A DNA stretch of 6,538 nt from CAZOVB01 sp964583095 (GTDB lineage: Bacteria; Planctomycetota; Phycisphaerae; SM23-33): contig CAZOVB010000119.1 in NCBI GenBank assembly GCA_964583095.1, positions 1 through 6,538 on the forward strand, written 5' to 3'. The translations under genes and the position numbers were made by a program. Below are positions 1 through 5,482 of this stretch, one piece after another. A model generated the notes under the pieces. The model was given only the letters and a program-made list of their open reading frames with translations, was not told where the DNA came from and did not search any database. Within the stretch, counting starts at the first letter, position 1. Each line of letters opens with the position of its first letter.

Positions 1-2
1 AC

Positions 3-98
3 GGCGTTTCATTTTCTCTAGGTGAAAATTCACAGATAGGTTTTATCTTTAATGGGTCGGTATGGGTAGAAGTTTTTAGGATGGATAGCACTATTTAA
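3..98 (+). CDS. C-terminal end of a probable phage tail fibre/appendage protein (partial)
   Basis: This frame is open from the window edge to TAA at 96-98 and gives 31 residues, ending in IGFIFNGSVWVEVFRMDSTI. A glycine-rich turn followed by a hydrophobic strand, then NG-x-x-W-V-E-V-x-R at the extreme C-terminus, is a common ending of phage tail fibres and other virion appendages. That family link is recalled from the pattern, not searched. The stop overlaps the ATG of the next small gene (TAATG at 96-100), and the following genes are also tail-like, which supports this being a real gene end. The N-terminal part lies outside the window, so the full protein and its role cannot be determined. 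Confidence 0.6.
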   Translation, partial: GVSFSLGENSQIGFIFNGSVWVEVFRMDSTI

Positions 99-266
99 TG
101 CAATATTATTGTCATAATTGTCAAAAGACTTTTTAAGGATAAATTTCCCATTGTGGTTAAGGCAGGAAGTGCGGTGCATTGCCCTAAATGCTTAATGTTA
201 AGTAGAATTGATATAGTAGAGGAAGATGACGTGAGATTAAAGGAGGATAAAGAACGTGAAATATAA
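98..266 (+). pseudogene. Small zinc-ribbon protein interrupted by a +1 frameshift
   Basis: ATG at 98 reads MQYYCHNCQKTF and stops at TAA 134-136. Skipping one T of the five-T run at 130-134 continues as KDKFPIVVKAG, then a second pair HCPKC, then an acidic and basic tail, ending at TAA 264-266. The joined product is about 55 residues with two CxxC knuckles about 20 residues apart, the layout of a zinc ribbon. That the two halves together form a sensible domain is the evidence for a frameshift. Its start overlaps the stop of the preceding gene, and its end overlaps the start of the next gene by 11 bases. The break may be a real mutation, a homopolymer error in sequencing, or a programmed +1 shift at TTT-TAA. 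A restart at GTG 153 is possible but would lose the first CxxC. Function is unknown; small zinc ribbons often bind nucleic acid or partner proteins. Confidence 0.6.
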
Positions 267-2211
267 AATATTATTTTGGTTATTAGCAGTTGGTATAGTT
301 GGTTTTTCCTTGAGTGCTTTTGCCACGCCGGATGGTAGAGGCACTAATGTGTTTAAGAGCGTGCGCGTTGATGGAGTGTTAGCAGTAGCTGGGATAGATT
401 CCAATCCAGAAGATTGGAACACCGTCTTGCAGAGTATGAGTAACTATACGCACGTTGCCAGCTCTTCCAACTGGCTTGTATATAACCCCACAATTCGGAC
501 GCTAAGCGGGTGTGTGACTAATCAGGGATCGGGTGGAGTCGCCGATCTAAATGGATGGAGCGGATATCCGGCAACGCAGATGATAACGCAAGTTGTCTCA
601 AGTCCTATATGGGTTTATACGGACGGGGTGCTGTCGTCACGTCCTTACGCAGAGGTACTTGGTGATAATATGTACGTCTTATCTGGAACCAATTTTCATA
701 GTTTTGATGGCTCTTCATGGACGGAAATAAACGGACCTGGTCCTTGGACGGAATTTGGTTTTCCAGGTCTTTGGAAAATAAGTAATAGCTTATATTCGGC
801 AGCAATTGAGTCAACGAATGTATTTAAGTTTGATGGAGCTTCGTGGGAGAGGACAGACGGTCCTTCTTTTAATATACCTGGTGGTATAGGTGGTATAGAT
901 AGGTTAGGAGTAGGAACCCTTGATAATGTGGCATATATCTATGGGGGATCAGAAACTACTTACACTGTTTTTGATGGGGTTAATTGGTCGATAGCTACAA
1001 ATGATTTAGCCATAGGATTTTCTGATGAAGATTCTCTAACGTCTTTTGACGGTTATTTATACTTAAAGCAGGCAGTAGCCAACACTAATTTTTACAAGAC
1101 CGATGGTGAAACTTGGGAGCAAATATCAGGTCCTGACTACAACGGATTTGGGATGCTAAAAGAGTATAAAGGGAAATTATGGTTAGTCGGTGGAGAAAAT
1201 GATTCTGTTGAAATATTAACTAATGTATGGAGTTTTAATGGTACTTCGTGGGCAGAGGAAAATGGACTGCCAGAAGCCCAAAGTTGGCAGGCGCTTTGTG
1301 AGTATAAAGACGCCTTATACTCTATTAGCGGAGTCGATTCTACCGAATTAGGGACTACTAACACTTTTATGATTAGTTACCCGATGTATGGGTTTAATTC
1401 ATCAGGAATTTTTGTCGTTGTAGAATCCGGCGAATCAAAAACACCATTATATGTTGGAGACGATGTAGGCACGACCAACGCATCTGAAATCAATGTACAG
1501 CACACACCTGTAGGCTACTCAGCAACCGCCACTTATGTTGAAGAACATCTGGTCGGCATAGATTCCAGTTTGACAAATACCGCACCGTGGACCAACGGAG
1601 CCACGGGTTCGGCGTTCCTTAGAAGGGATGGCAGTCTGCCGATGACAGGGGATTTAGATGGTGGGGATCAAGGAGGGACTAATTTTGCTTTGATAGAGAC
1701 CGACACTTTGCAGATCAGTGGAGGCAGTCCTGCGGTTGGGGATGTTTGGGTCGTGACTAATGCTAACGGGACGGGGGAGTTGCAACCGCTTGAAGATGGT
1801 ACGCCGGGATGGAGTCTGTCGATTGGAAGCGGTGAATTTACTTTTTCAAACAATGTATATTACGTAGTCCCCTACGATACCATCGCAAGCTCAAATTCAA
1901 TAACTTTTGATTTTGAAAACTATAGGGTCACGCCAAAAGTTGATGGTTGGTATATAGTTAGAGGCGATTTGTACTTGGACGCAAACCCAAATAGTCCCGT
2001 GTACGATTTTTTTGGCATTAGAAAAAATGGCAGTGTAGTTGCAAACGGAGCATGTTCAGAGGCAAGTTCATATTATACCATGGCGGGAGACGCTCTTATT
2101 TATTTCAATGGATCAGGTGATTATGTGGATGTTTATATGCGACAAAGGACAGGTAATGATGCCGATTCTCACGGCACCTCCTATTTTGAGGGTAGGAGAA
2201 TCGGAAAGTGA
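256..2211 (+). CDS. Secreted kelch-like/tail-fibre protein with C1q-like C-terminal domain
   Basis: This is a 651-residue protein starting at GTG 256, with AGGAGG at 241-246 nine bases upstream. Residues 1-23 look like a signal peptide: basic start, long hydrophobic core, and A-F-A before a probable cleavage site. Residues about 130-345 hold at least five kelch-like units with F/T-D/N-G-x-x-W cores near 150, 192, 239, 282 and 327 (spacing 42-47), preceded by LYxxxG strands, suggesting a beta-propeller. Residues 429-436 (EEHLVGID) and 453-466 (AFLRRDGSLPMTGD) match motifs common in phage tail fibres. The module ETDTLQISGGSPAV follows near 481-494. Residues about 527-651 have jelly-roll character of the C1q/TNF type: YxV then DGWYIVRG, IRKNGSVV, GD-x-V-x-V, and a closing FEGRRI. 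The likely role is an adhesin or receptor-binding appendage. A signal peptide is odd for a virion protein, so a host-displayed adhesin or a prophage-encoded secreted protein remains possible. Confidence 0.8.
   Translation: MKYKILFWLLAVGIVGFSLSAFATPDGRGTNVFKSVRVDGVLAVAGIDSNPEDWNTVLQSMSNYTHVASSSNWLVYNPTIRTLSGCVTNQGSGGVADLNGWSGYPATQMITQVVSSPIWVYTDGVLSSRPYAEVLGDNMYVLSGTNFHSFDGSSWTEINGPGPWTEFGFPGLWKISNSLYSAAIESTNVFKFDGASWERTDGPSFNIPGGIGGIDRLGVGTLDNVAYIYGGSETTYTVFDGVNWSIATNDLAIGFSDEDSLTSFDGYLYLKQAVANTNFYKTDGETWEQISGPDYNGFGMLKEYKGKLWLVGGENDSVEILTNVWSFNGTSWAEENGLPEAQSWQALCEYKDALYSISGVDSTELGTTNTFMISYPMYGFNSSGIFVVVESGESKTPLYVGDDVGTTNASEINVQHTPVGYSATATYVEEHLVGIDSSLTNTAPWTNGATGSAFLRRDGSLPMTGDLDGGDQGGTNFALIETDTLQISGGSPAVGDVWVVTNANGTGELQPLEDGTPGWSLSIGSGEFTFSNNVYYVVPYDTIASSNSITFDFENYRVTPKVDGWYIVRGDLYLDANPNSPVYDFFGIRKNGSVVANGACSEASSYYTMAGDALIYFNGSGDYVDVYMRQRTGNDADSHGTSYFEGRRIGK
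1696..1736 (+). repeat. Tail-protein repeat module, copy 1
   Basis: This 41-base stretch encodes ETDTLQISGGSPAV and recurs at 2496-2536 with five mismatches, mostly at third codon positions. It lies between the tail-fibre-like linker and the C1q-like end of the large protein. Shared modules of this kind usually reflect domain duplication or recombination between paralogous appendage genes. Confidence 0.8.
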
Positions 2212-2282
2212 AACCAATAACAGAACTCTTAATAGCCCTCTTCTGCGTCATAGCAGGCGCGTTGTGGAGCGGAATTAAATAA
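2208..2282 (+). CDS. 24-residue single-span membrane peptide
   Basis: GTG at 2208 overlaps the stop of the large upstream gene by four bases (GTGA). AGGAGA at 2194-2199, inside the end of that gene, is well placed as its ribosome site. The product begins MKPITELLIALFCV and ends GALWSGIK. A hydrophobic stretch of about 16 residues (LLIALFCVIAGALW) fits one membrane span, with a lysine near each end. The stop TAA is at 2280-2282, 12 bases before the next start. The SD, the overlap and the tight packing argue for a real coupled gene. Very small membrane peptides near tail genes are sometimes lysis or superinfection-control factors, but nothing here proves such a role. Confidence 0.55.
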   Translation: MKPITELLIALFCVIAGALWSGIK

Positions 2283-2294
2283 AGAAAGGAAACC

Positions 2295-2536
2295 ATGAAA
2301 CTTTTAACCAGTATTCTTTTAACCCTGTTACTGTCACTCCATGTATCGGCACAGGACTGGAAATTTGTCGTAGTGGATGCGGATTCCGCGATGCCTTGGG
2401 AAGATATTCAGGGCGACGCCGAACATTGGTCGTCATACCCCGCTACAAATAATGTTGATATGAATGAAAACGCGCTGACAAACGCCTCCCTTGTCGAGAC
2501 CGACGCTTTGCAGATCAGCGGTGGAAGTCCGGCGGT
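2295..2536 (+). CDS. Signal-peptide tail-fibre-like protein, N-terminal part (cut by assembly gap)
   Basis: ATG at 2295 follows AAAGGA (2285-2290) by four bases. The first 19 residues (basic start, leucine-rich core, V-S-A before Q20) look like a signal peptide. The visible mature part includes a W-S-S-Y-P-A-T-N-N-V-D-M-N stretch and LVETDALQISGGSPAV. This resembles the tail-fibre segment and repeat module of the 651-residue neighbour, which also has a WSGYPAT stretch. The reading frame enters the N-run at 2537, so the rest, possibly another C1q-like or adhesin end, is missing. It is probably a paralogous appendage or chaperone-like partner made from the same transcript. Residues reported across the N-run cannot be trusted, and the reading after the gap in this frame is not this gene. 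Confidence 0.7.
2496..2536 (+). repeat. Tail-protein repeat module, copy 2 (runs into gap)
   Basis: This copy matches 1696-1736 at 36 of 41 bases and encodes ETDALQISGGSPAV. It stops exactly where the N-run begins, so the true extent of similarity is unknown. Confidence 0.8.
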
Positions 2537-2636
2537 NNNNNNNNNNNNNNNNNNNNNNNNNNNNNNNNNNNNNNNNNNNNNNNNNNNNNNNNNNNNNNNN
2601 NNNNNNNNNNNNNNNNNNNNNNNNNNNNNNNNNNNN
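2537..2636. other. Assembly gap of exactly 100 N
   Basis: The run is exactly 100 N, the usual placeholder for a scaffold gap of unknown size. A plus-strand gene enters from the left and a minus-strand gene enters from the right, so at least two gene ends and any terminator between convergent operons are missing. The order and distance of the two sides rest on scaffolding alone. Confidence 0.95.
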
Positions 2637-2699
2637 AAGGCGATTGAATGGATTTGCAGCATAAAACATCTCACACTGAATGTATTCAAGGACTTTCAT
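2637..2699 (-). CDS. Unknown small protein, N-terminal 21 residues only (cut by gap)
   Basis: On the minus strand, ATG at 2699-2697 overlaps the TGA of the preceding gene (ATGA), the same coupling seen at two other junctions of this operon. The visible product begins MKVLEYIQCEMFYAANPFN and runs into the N-run. The SD is weak (AAGAA just upstream), so translation probably depends on the upstream gene. An alternative start further in, in another frame, lacks the coupling and is less likely. Too little is present to assign a family. Confidence 0.5.
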
Positions 2700-2887
2700 T
2701 TCTTAATGATTCTACATCGTCCATTGTTTTCGTCTTGATCCACCACGGACATTTTTATCATCATCATTAATAAATCATGGGCTTTAGCAAAATTAACACC
2801 AAGATGCCTCTGTATATCTGAAACCCCTATATCCGACATCGACTTAGTCAGGTGGACGGCTTGTTTATATGCTTTGCGATCTGTCAT
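2696..2887 (-). CDS. FtsK gamma-like winged-helix DNA-binding protein
   Basis: This is a 63-residue protein starting at ATG 2887, with GAGGGG at 2892-2897 four bases upstream. A GTG four codons earlier (2899) has no SD and is not preferred. Residues about 18-50 (S-x-x-x-V-S-D-I-Q-R-H-L-G-V-N-F, then A-H-D-L-L and a hydrophobic helix ending S-V-V-D) match the layout of the FtsK gamma domain: an LQR-type recognition helix, an IGYNRAA-like turn, then a helix ending in GIV. In FtsK that domain reads KOPS sequences. Stand-alone versions occur in phages and plasmids, where their targets are mostly unknown. Here it may be a small regulator or DNA-binding accessory. Its stop is fused to the next start (ATGA). 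Confidence 0.6.
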   Translation of the reverse strand: MTDRKAYKQAVHLTKSMSDIGVSDIQRHLGVNFAKAHDLLMMMIKMSVVDQDENNGRCRIIKK

Positions 2888-2910
2888 GTTACCCCTCACT
2901 GAATGTTTTC

Positions 2911-3156
2911 TTAGCCATTGTAGCTTCTACGCATCTTTTGAAGATGCTTTATTAAATACTTCTGGAATTTATCAAAGCCGTCACGATAGGAATATTTTTT
3001 GGCATCTAATGCAACGCCAAGTCCGTAAATCATATCGTTAATGATAGTCTCATCTTGATAGTCTAAATAAAACTTTTGATTGCTATAAGACTCAACGTAT
3101 CGCCTTAAATATTCTATCATCTTTTCTACTCTTTTTTGTTTTGCTGTTTTTTTCAT
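2911..3156 (-). CDS. Hypothetical small helical protein
   Basis: This is an 81-residue protein. ATG at 3156 is nine bases after GAGGT (3166-3170) and overlaps the stop of the upstream gene (ATGA at 3153-3156). The N-terminus is very basic (MKKTAKQKRVEKM). The centre has ETIINDMIYGLGVALD and the end has DGFDKFQKYLIKHLQK. The whole is predicted mostly helical from its composition. A segment of type I-x-D-M-x-Y-G-x-G followed by G-F-x-x-F is familiar from uncharacterised phage proteins, but I cannot name a family. No catalytic motif is visible. Confidence 0.75.
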   Translation of the reverse strand: MKKTAKQKRVEKMIEYLRRYVESYSNQKFYLDYQDETIINDMIYGLGVALDAKKYSYRDGFDKFQKYLIKHLQKMRRSYNG

Positions 3157-3473
3157 TTGCTTTTTACCTCTGTAACTTCACCTTTGTCGTTAGCTTTGAT
3201 GAAGACGTGGTTATGCATTACATTGTTTAGATGAGCAACTCGTTCACATTGCTTGCATAGTTCGTCACTATTCTCGTCTTTATTGGGTGTAATCATCGTT
3301 AGAGGTAGTGCATTATCAAGTATTTTTTGATATTGCTGTCCGAGCTTAAACGCTGCCCATATCCGCTCGCACATTTCTAACTGACTGGTTGGTAATGTGG
3401 CAACTGCTAATAATGCTTGATGACTTAGTATTTCTTCCGTCTGTTGTCGCAGTTCTATATCATGCGCATTCAT
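3153..3473 (-). CDS. Hypothetical protein with a CxxC motif
   Basis: I place the start at ATG 3473 (106 residues) because AAGGAG at 3484-3489 is ten bases before it. The ATG at 3482 sits only one base after that SD. The N-terminal half is helical (HDIELRQQTEEILSHQALL). Later come C73-x-x-C76 and histidines at 81, 87 and 89, which could bind one metal ion, although spacing alone does not prove this. The SD overlaps the TAA of the upstream gene (3488-3490), so the two are tightly linked. The C-terminal stop overlaps the next start by four bases. Function is unknown. Confidence 0.7.
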   Translation of the reverse strand: MNAHDIELRQQTEEILSHQALLAVATLPTSQLEMCERIWAAFKLGQQYQKILDNALPLTMITPNKDENSDELCKQCERVAHLNNVMHNHVFIKANDKGEVTEVKSK

Positions 3474-3487
3474 ATTGTGCATTCTCC

Positions 3488-3730
3488 TTATGGTGTTCTA
3501 TATTGCTCGCACCATGCTACCCCTTCTTCAAATGTATCAAACCATTTTTGCTCCAGCTGCCCACCCGAATGGCGTATGCATACTTTCCACTCTTTATCTA
3601 ATGGATCGAATATATGCCGAATAGACGACGAGCTGCGATGATCAACCCATGCCTCAACCTCCACCATAAACTTCTTATGATAACTTGGCAGGTCCGCCTT
3701 GATGCTTTGCTCATGTTGTGTTTCACTCAT
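3488..3730 (-). CDS. Hypothetical protein
   Basis: This is an 80-residue protein starting at ATG 3730, with AAGGAG at 3738-3743 and a seven-base spacer, a near-ideal initiation site. The centre alternates hydrophobic and charged residues (KKFMVEVEAWVDH, EWKVCIRHS), suggesting a small beta-sheet. It is followed by F-D-T-F-E-E-G-V-A-W-C, likely a helix. No known motif was recognised. It lies between two other small unknown genes, with a 17-base gap upstream and its stop inside the SD of the next gene. Confidence 0.75.
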   Translation of the reverse strand: MSETQHEQSIKADLPSYHKKFMVEVEAWVDHRSSSSIRHIFDPLDKEWKVCIRHSGGQLEQKWFDTFEEGVAWCEQYRTP

Positions 3731-3747
3731 GATATTACTCCTTATTG

Positions 3748-3996
3748 TTAAAGATATTTATTAAACAAAATATATGCCAAATAAGCTGCAGTGCCATGCT
3801 TTTCTATCTCGTGCTTGATAAATTTTGCCCTGCATTGCTGTTCGTCGGTAGCAAACACTACTCTTTGCAGTGAAGGTATCCAGTAGACTTCTCTGCCGCA
3901 CAAAATTGCCCGCCAATTGCGATAAAGCCGTTGCATGGCTCGGGCTGCCTTGCCGTCCGCCATGATGCGATTAAATTGTTTAACAGTGAACTGCAT
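3748..3996 (-). CDS. Hypothetical basic protein
   Basis: This is an 82-residue protein. ATG 3996 follows directly on the TAA of the upstream gene (3997-3999) with no spacer. Its ribosome site AGAGAG (4004-4009) lies inside the end of that gene, so translation is probably coupled. It is rich in Arg and Lys (MQRLYRNWRAI, QCRAKFIKHEIEKH), with a central short strand region EVYWIPSLQRVVFA. A nucleic-acid contact is possible from the charge, but no family was recognised. Confidence 0.7.
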   Translation of the reverse strand: MQFTVKQFNRIMADGKAARAMQRLYRNWRAILCGREVYWIPSLQRVVFATDEQQCRAKFIKHEIEKHGTAAYLAYILFNKYL

Positions 3997-4332
3997 TTAA
4001 TTACTCTCTTTTTTGTTTTCTTCGGGCGTTAAAAGCTTAAAGTATACAGCTGCTGGGCTGTAGCCCTTATCAGTGCGAGCCCATTGAAGCCCTTCCTGCT
4101 GATAAAACTCCTGTATCGTGTGAGGGTTAGACGGCCAGCCTGTGCAGGCGAGTATATCTGACGCATCGTCTGTGGTGTCAATCATGCCTGTAATGAACAA
4201 TTGACCATCTGAGTGGTAGCTATCTACTAATGGGAATACCTCGTCTCCTACAGCTAACCATTCATTGGTGAAAAGGTGCCATCCACCGTCCCGGTGCCAT
4301 CCGCCGTCTCCTTTTGATATTGCTATCTTCAT
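3997..4332 (-). CDS. Hypothetical protein with internal DGGWH duplication
   Basis: This is a 111-residue protein. ATG 4332 has AGGAG at 4338-4342 with a five-base spacer. Near the N-terminus DGGWH occurs twice (DGGWHRDGGWH), made by an 18-base tandem duplication. The rest holds acidic and aromatic segments (LVDSYHSDGQLFITG, QWARTDKGYSPAAVYF) and an Asn/Lys/Glu-rich tail. The overall charge is acidic. No family or catalytic motif was recognised. The stop abuts the next start. Confidence 0.7.
   Translation of the reverse strand: MKIAISKGDGGWHRDGGWHLFTNEWLAVGDEVFPLVDSYHSDGQLFITGMIDTTDDASDILACTGWPSNPHTIQEFYQQEGLQWARTDKGYSPAAVYFKLLTPEENKKESN
4275..4310 (-). repeat. Two tandem 18-base units inside a coding gene
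   Basis: Two copies begin at 4275 and 4293, each of form GGTGCCATCC-A/G-CCGTC on the plus strand, and differ at very few bases. They encode the repeated DGGWH. The unit length is a multiple of three, so the frame is kept. Confidence 0.75.
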
Positions 4333-4363
4333 GTCTTCTCCTGTTTTTTTATTAGAACCACCT

Positions 4364-4627
4364 TCACTTACTAAACCTCATCCATTCGCAGCAAGGGTAT
4401 AGCCTACCCTGCCCATCTCTGAGTTCACACCAATTCTGCTCACACATATTATCATAATCCCCATCTTTAGGCTCTTTATTACATGAGCAGCCTCTGGGTA
4501 CGCATTTATCGCAGGCAATTGAGTCGCCAGGGGCATAAAACCACGTTGCCCTACGCCAGTGGCAGAAAGAACAGCGGCGGAACGTGTCGTGGAAAAAGAA
4601 GCTTATACTCTCAAAAATCCGTTGCAT
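4364..4627 (-). CDS. Cys-rich zinc-binding protein of the CVPRGCSC type
   Basis: I choose ATG 4627 (87 residues) because AAGGA at 4633-4637 lies five bases upstream. A longer reading from TTG 4684 would overlap the upstream gene by 29 bases and has no SD. There are ten cysteines. C19-x-x-C22 and C39-x-x-C42 look like a zinc ribbon, followed by VPRGCSCN (C47, C49), then C62, C67 and a final PCCEW (C79, C80). The pattern CxxC, an aromatic APGD-like turn, CDxCVPRGCSC, then GR-x-x-PCCE recurs in uncharacterised phage proteins as I recall. It is probably a structural zinc protein, and no enzyme activity is evident. A 28-base gap separates it from the sigma4-type regulator. Confidence 0.7.
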   Translation of the reverse strand: MQRIFESISFFFHDTFRRCSFCHWRRATWFYAPGDSIACDKCVPRGCSCNKEPKDGDYDNMCEQNWCELRDGQGRLYPCCEWMRFSK

Positions 4628-4655
4628 TAAAGTCCTTTTTCTGGGTAGTATGTCT

Positions 4656-5168
4656 TTAAGTTCCATAATAATGTACGCTTTCAAGTATTTTAAGCCTTGA
4701 TGGATGCCTGAGCTTTTTTAAGGCTTTTACTTCAATCTGCCTGACACCTTCACGAGTTATCCCCAATTCGCTACCAATATCCTCAAGTGTTTTATCATCC
4801 CAAAAACGCATTTTTAAGATTTTAATGTGGCAGGCATTGAGGGAATGTATAACGTTTTCTACCACCACCTTCGCTTCTGTTTTTTCGTATTCTATGTCGG
4901 GTGAAGTACTATCTAATAAGAGGTTGACGTCAATATCTTCCTCTGCTGGCTGGAATAACATACCAGGTTCTGTTTGAAAGAATTTTGCCAATGTTAAGGC
5001 TGATTCCCGCCACTCACCATTTTGAGCTATGGGATTACTATCCGTTCTGATTAAATTATTAATGATGTTTTTAGAAAGTCCACTCTGGCGCGACAACTCT
5101 CGTTGCGATCTTATATTAGCAGCACGCATGGCATTTATAATTTTAGATCTATGTTGTTTAGCTTTCAT
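4656..5168 (-). CDS. HTH-sigma70 region 4 fusion transcription regulator
   Basis: This is a 170-residue protein. ATG 5168 has AAAGG at 5174-5178 five bases upstream and overlaps the previous stop (ATGA). Residues about 12-71 form an XRE-like helix-turn-helix region (RSQRELSRQSGLS, then W, LA, and E-P-x-x-L-F). A linker of about 35 acidic residues follows. Residues about 109-162 match sigma-70 region 4, with the HTH at 127-150 (TLEDIGSELGITREGVRQIE) and the RpoD-like ending KALKKLRHPSR. Region 2, needed for -10 recognition and core binding, is absent, so it is not a complete sigma factor. It may bind -35-like sites or contact RNA polymerase to switch phage gene sets. This architecture occurs in some phages and prophages, but its mechanism is poorly described. 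Confidence 0.85.
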   Translation of the reverse strand: MKAKQHRSKIINAMRAANIRSQRELSRQSGLSKNIINNLIRTDSNPIAQNGEWRESALTLAKFFQTEPGMLFQPAEEDIDVNLLLDSTSPDIEYEKTEAKVVVENVIHSLNACHIKILKMRFWDDKTLEDIGSELGITREGVRQIEVKALKKLRHPSRLKILESVHYYGT

Positions 5169-5476
5169 GATGGCCTTTGCGGTGGATAAAATTTAGATGC
5201 ACATAAAGTGGTGTAGGTATCAATAATATCATCAATCATCGTCTTGAGATCTTTCATAGAACTTGGCCATCGCCAATACGACACAATATGAACGTTGCCT
5301 CGTTTCGTCCACCTGGCTTCTTCCAGCAATATGTTGCCGTCTTGATTTTTGGGGAAGGTAAGACCTATTCTCCCCTCGTTTGTCTGATATCTACCAAGAT
5401 ACATTCCTCCATGAGATTTGTCAAAGCCAATTTCTTTGAATGCTTTTTCAAGTGTTTTAAGTGCTAATTTTTTCAT
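5165..5476 (-). CDS. Hypothetical protein between two regulators
   Basis: This is a 103-residue protein. ATG 5476 has GAGGT (5485-5489) eight bases upstream; that SD overlaps the stop of the preceding HTH gene. The N-terminus is a basic helix (MKKLALKTLEKAFKEIGF). The middle is strand-rich (GGMYLGRY, GRIGLTFP, GNVHIVSYWRW). A helix KDLKTMIDDIIDTY follows. The layout of one helix, a small sheet and one helix is compact, but I recognise no family. Its position between two related DNA-binding proteins, with its stop fused to the next start, suggests shared regulation. Confidence 0.75.
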   Translation of the reverse strand: MKKLALKTLEKAFKEIGFDKSHGGMYLGRYQTNEGRIGLTFPKNQDGNILLEEARWTKRGNVHIVSYWRWPSSMKDLKTMIDDIIDTYTTLCASKFYPPQRPS

Positions 5477-5482
5477 GTGAAA

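Noticed and set aside
2039..2296. Plus- and minus-strand open frames over the end of the large gene
   Set aside because: They lie inside the C1q-like domain in other frames; the short GTG 2208 gene explains the sequence after the stop better.
3389..3641. Two overlapping plus-strand open frames
   Set aside because: They oppose two SD-led minus-strand genes in a continuous operon and read as low-complexity shadow protein.
4627..4684. Longer N-terminus of the Cys-rich protein from TTG 4684
   Set aside because: It would overlap the upstream regulator by 29 bases with a rare start and no SD, while ATG 4627 has AAGGA five bases before it.
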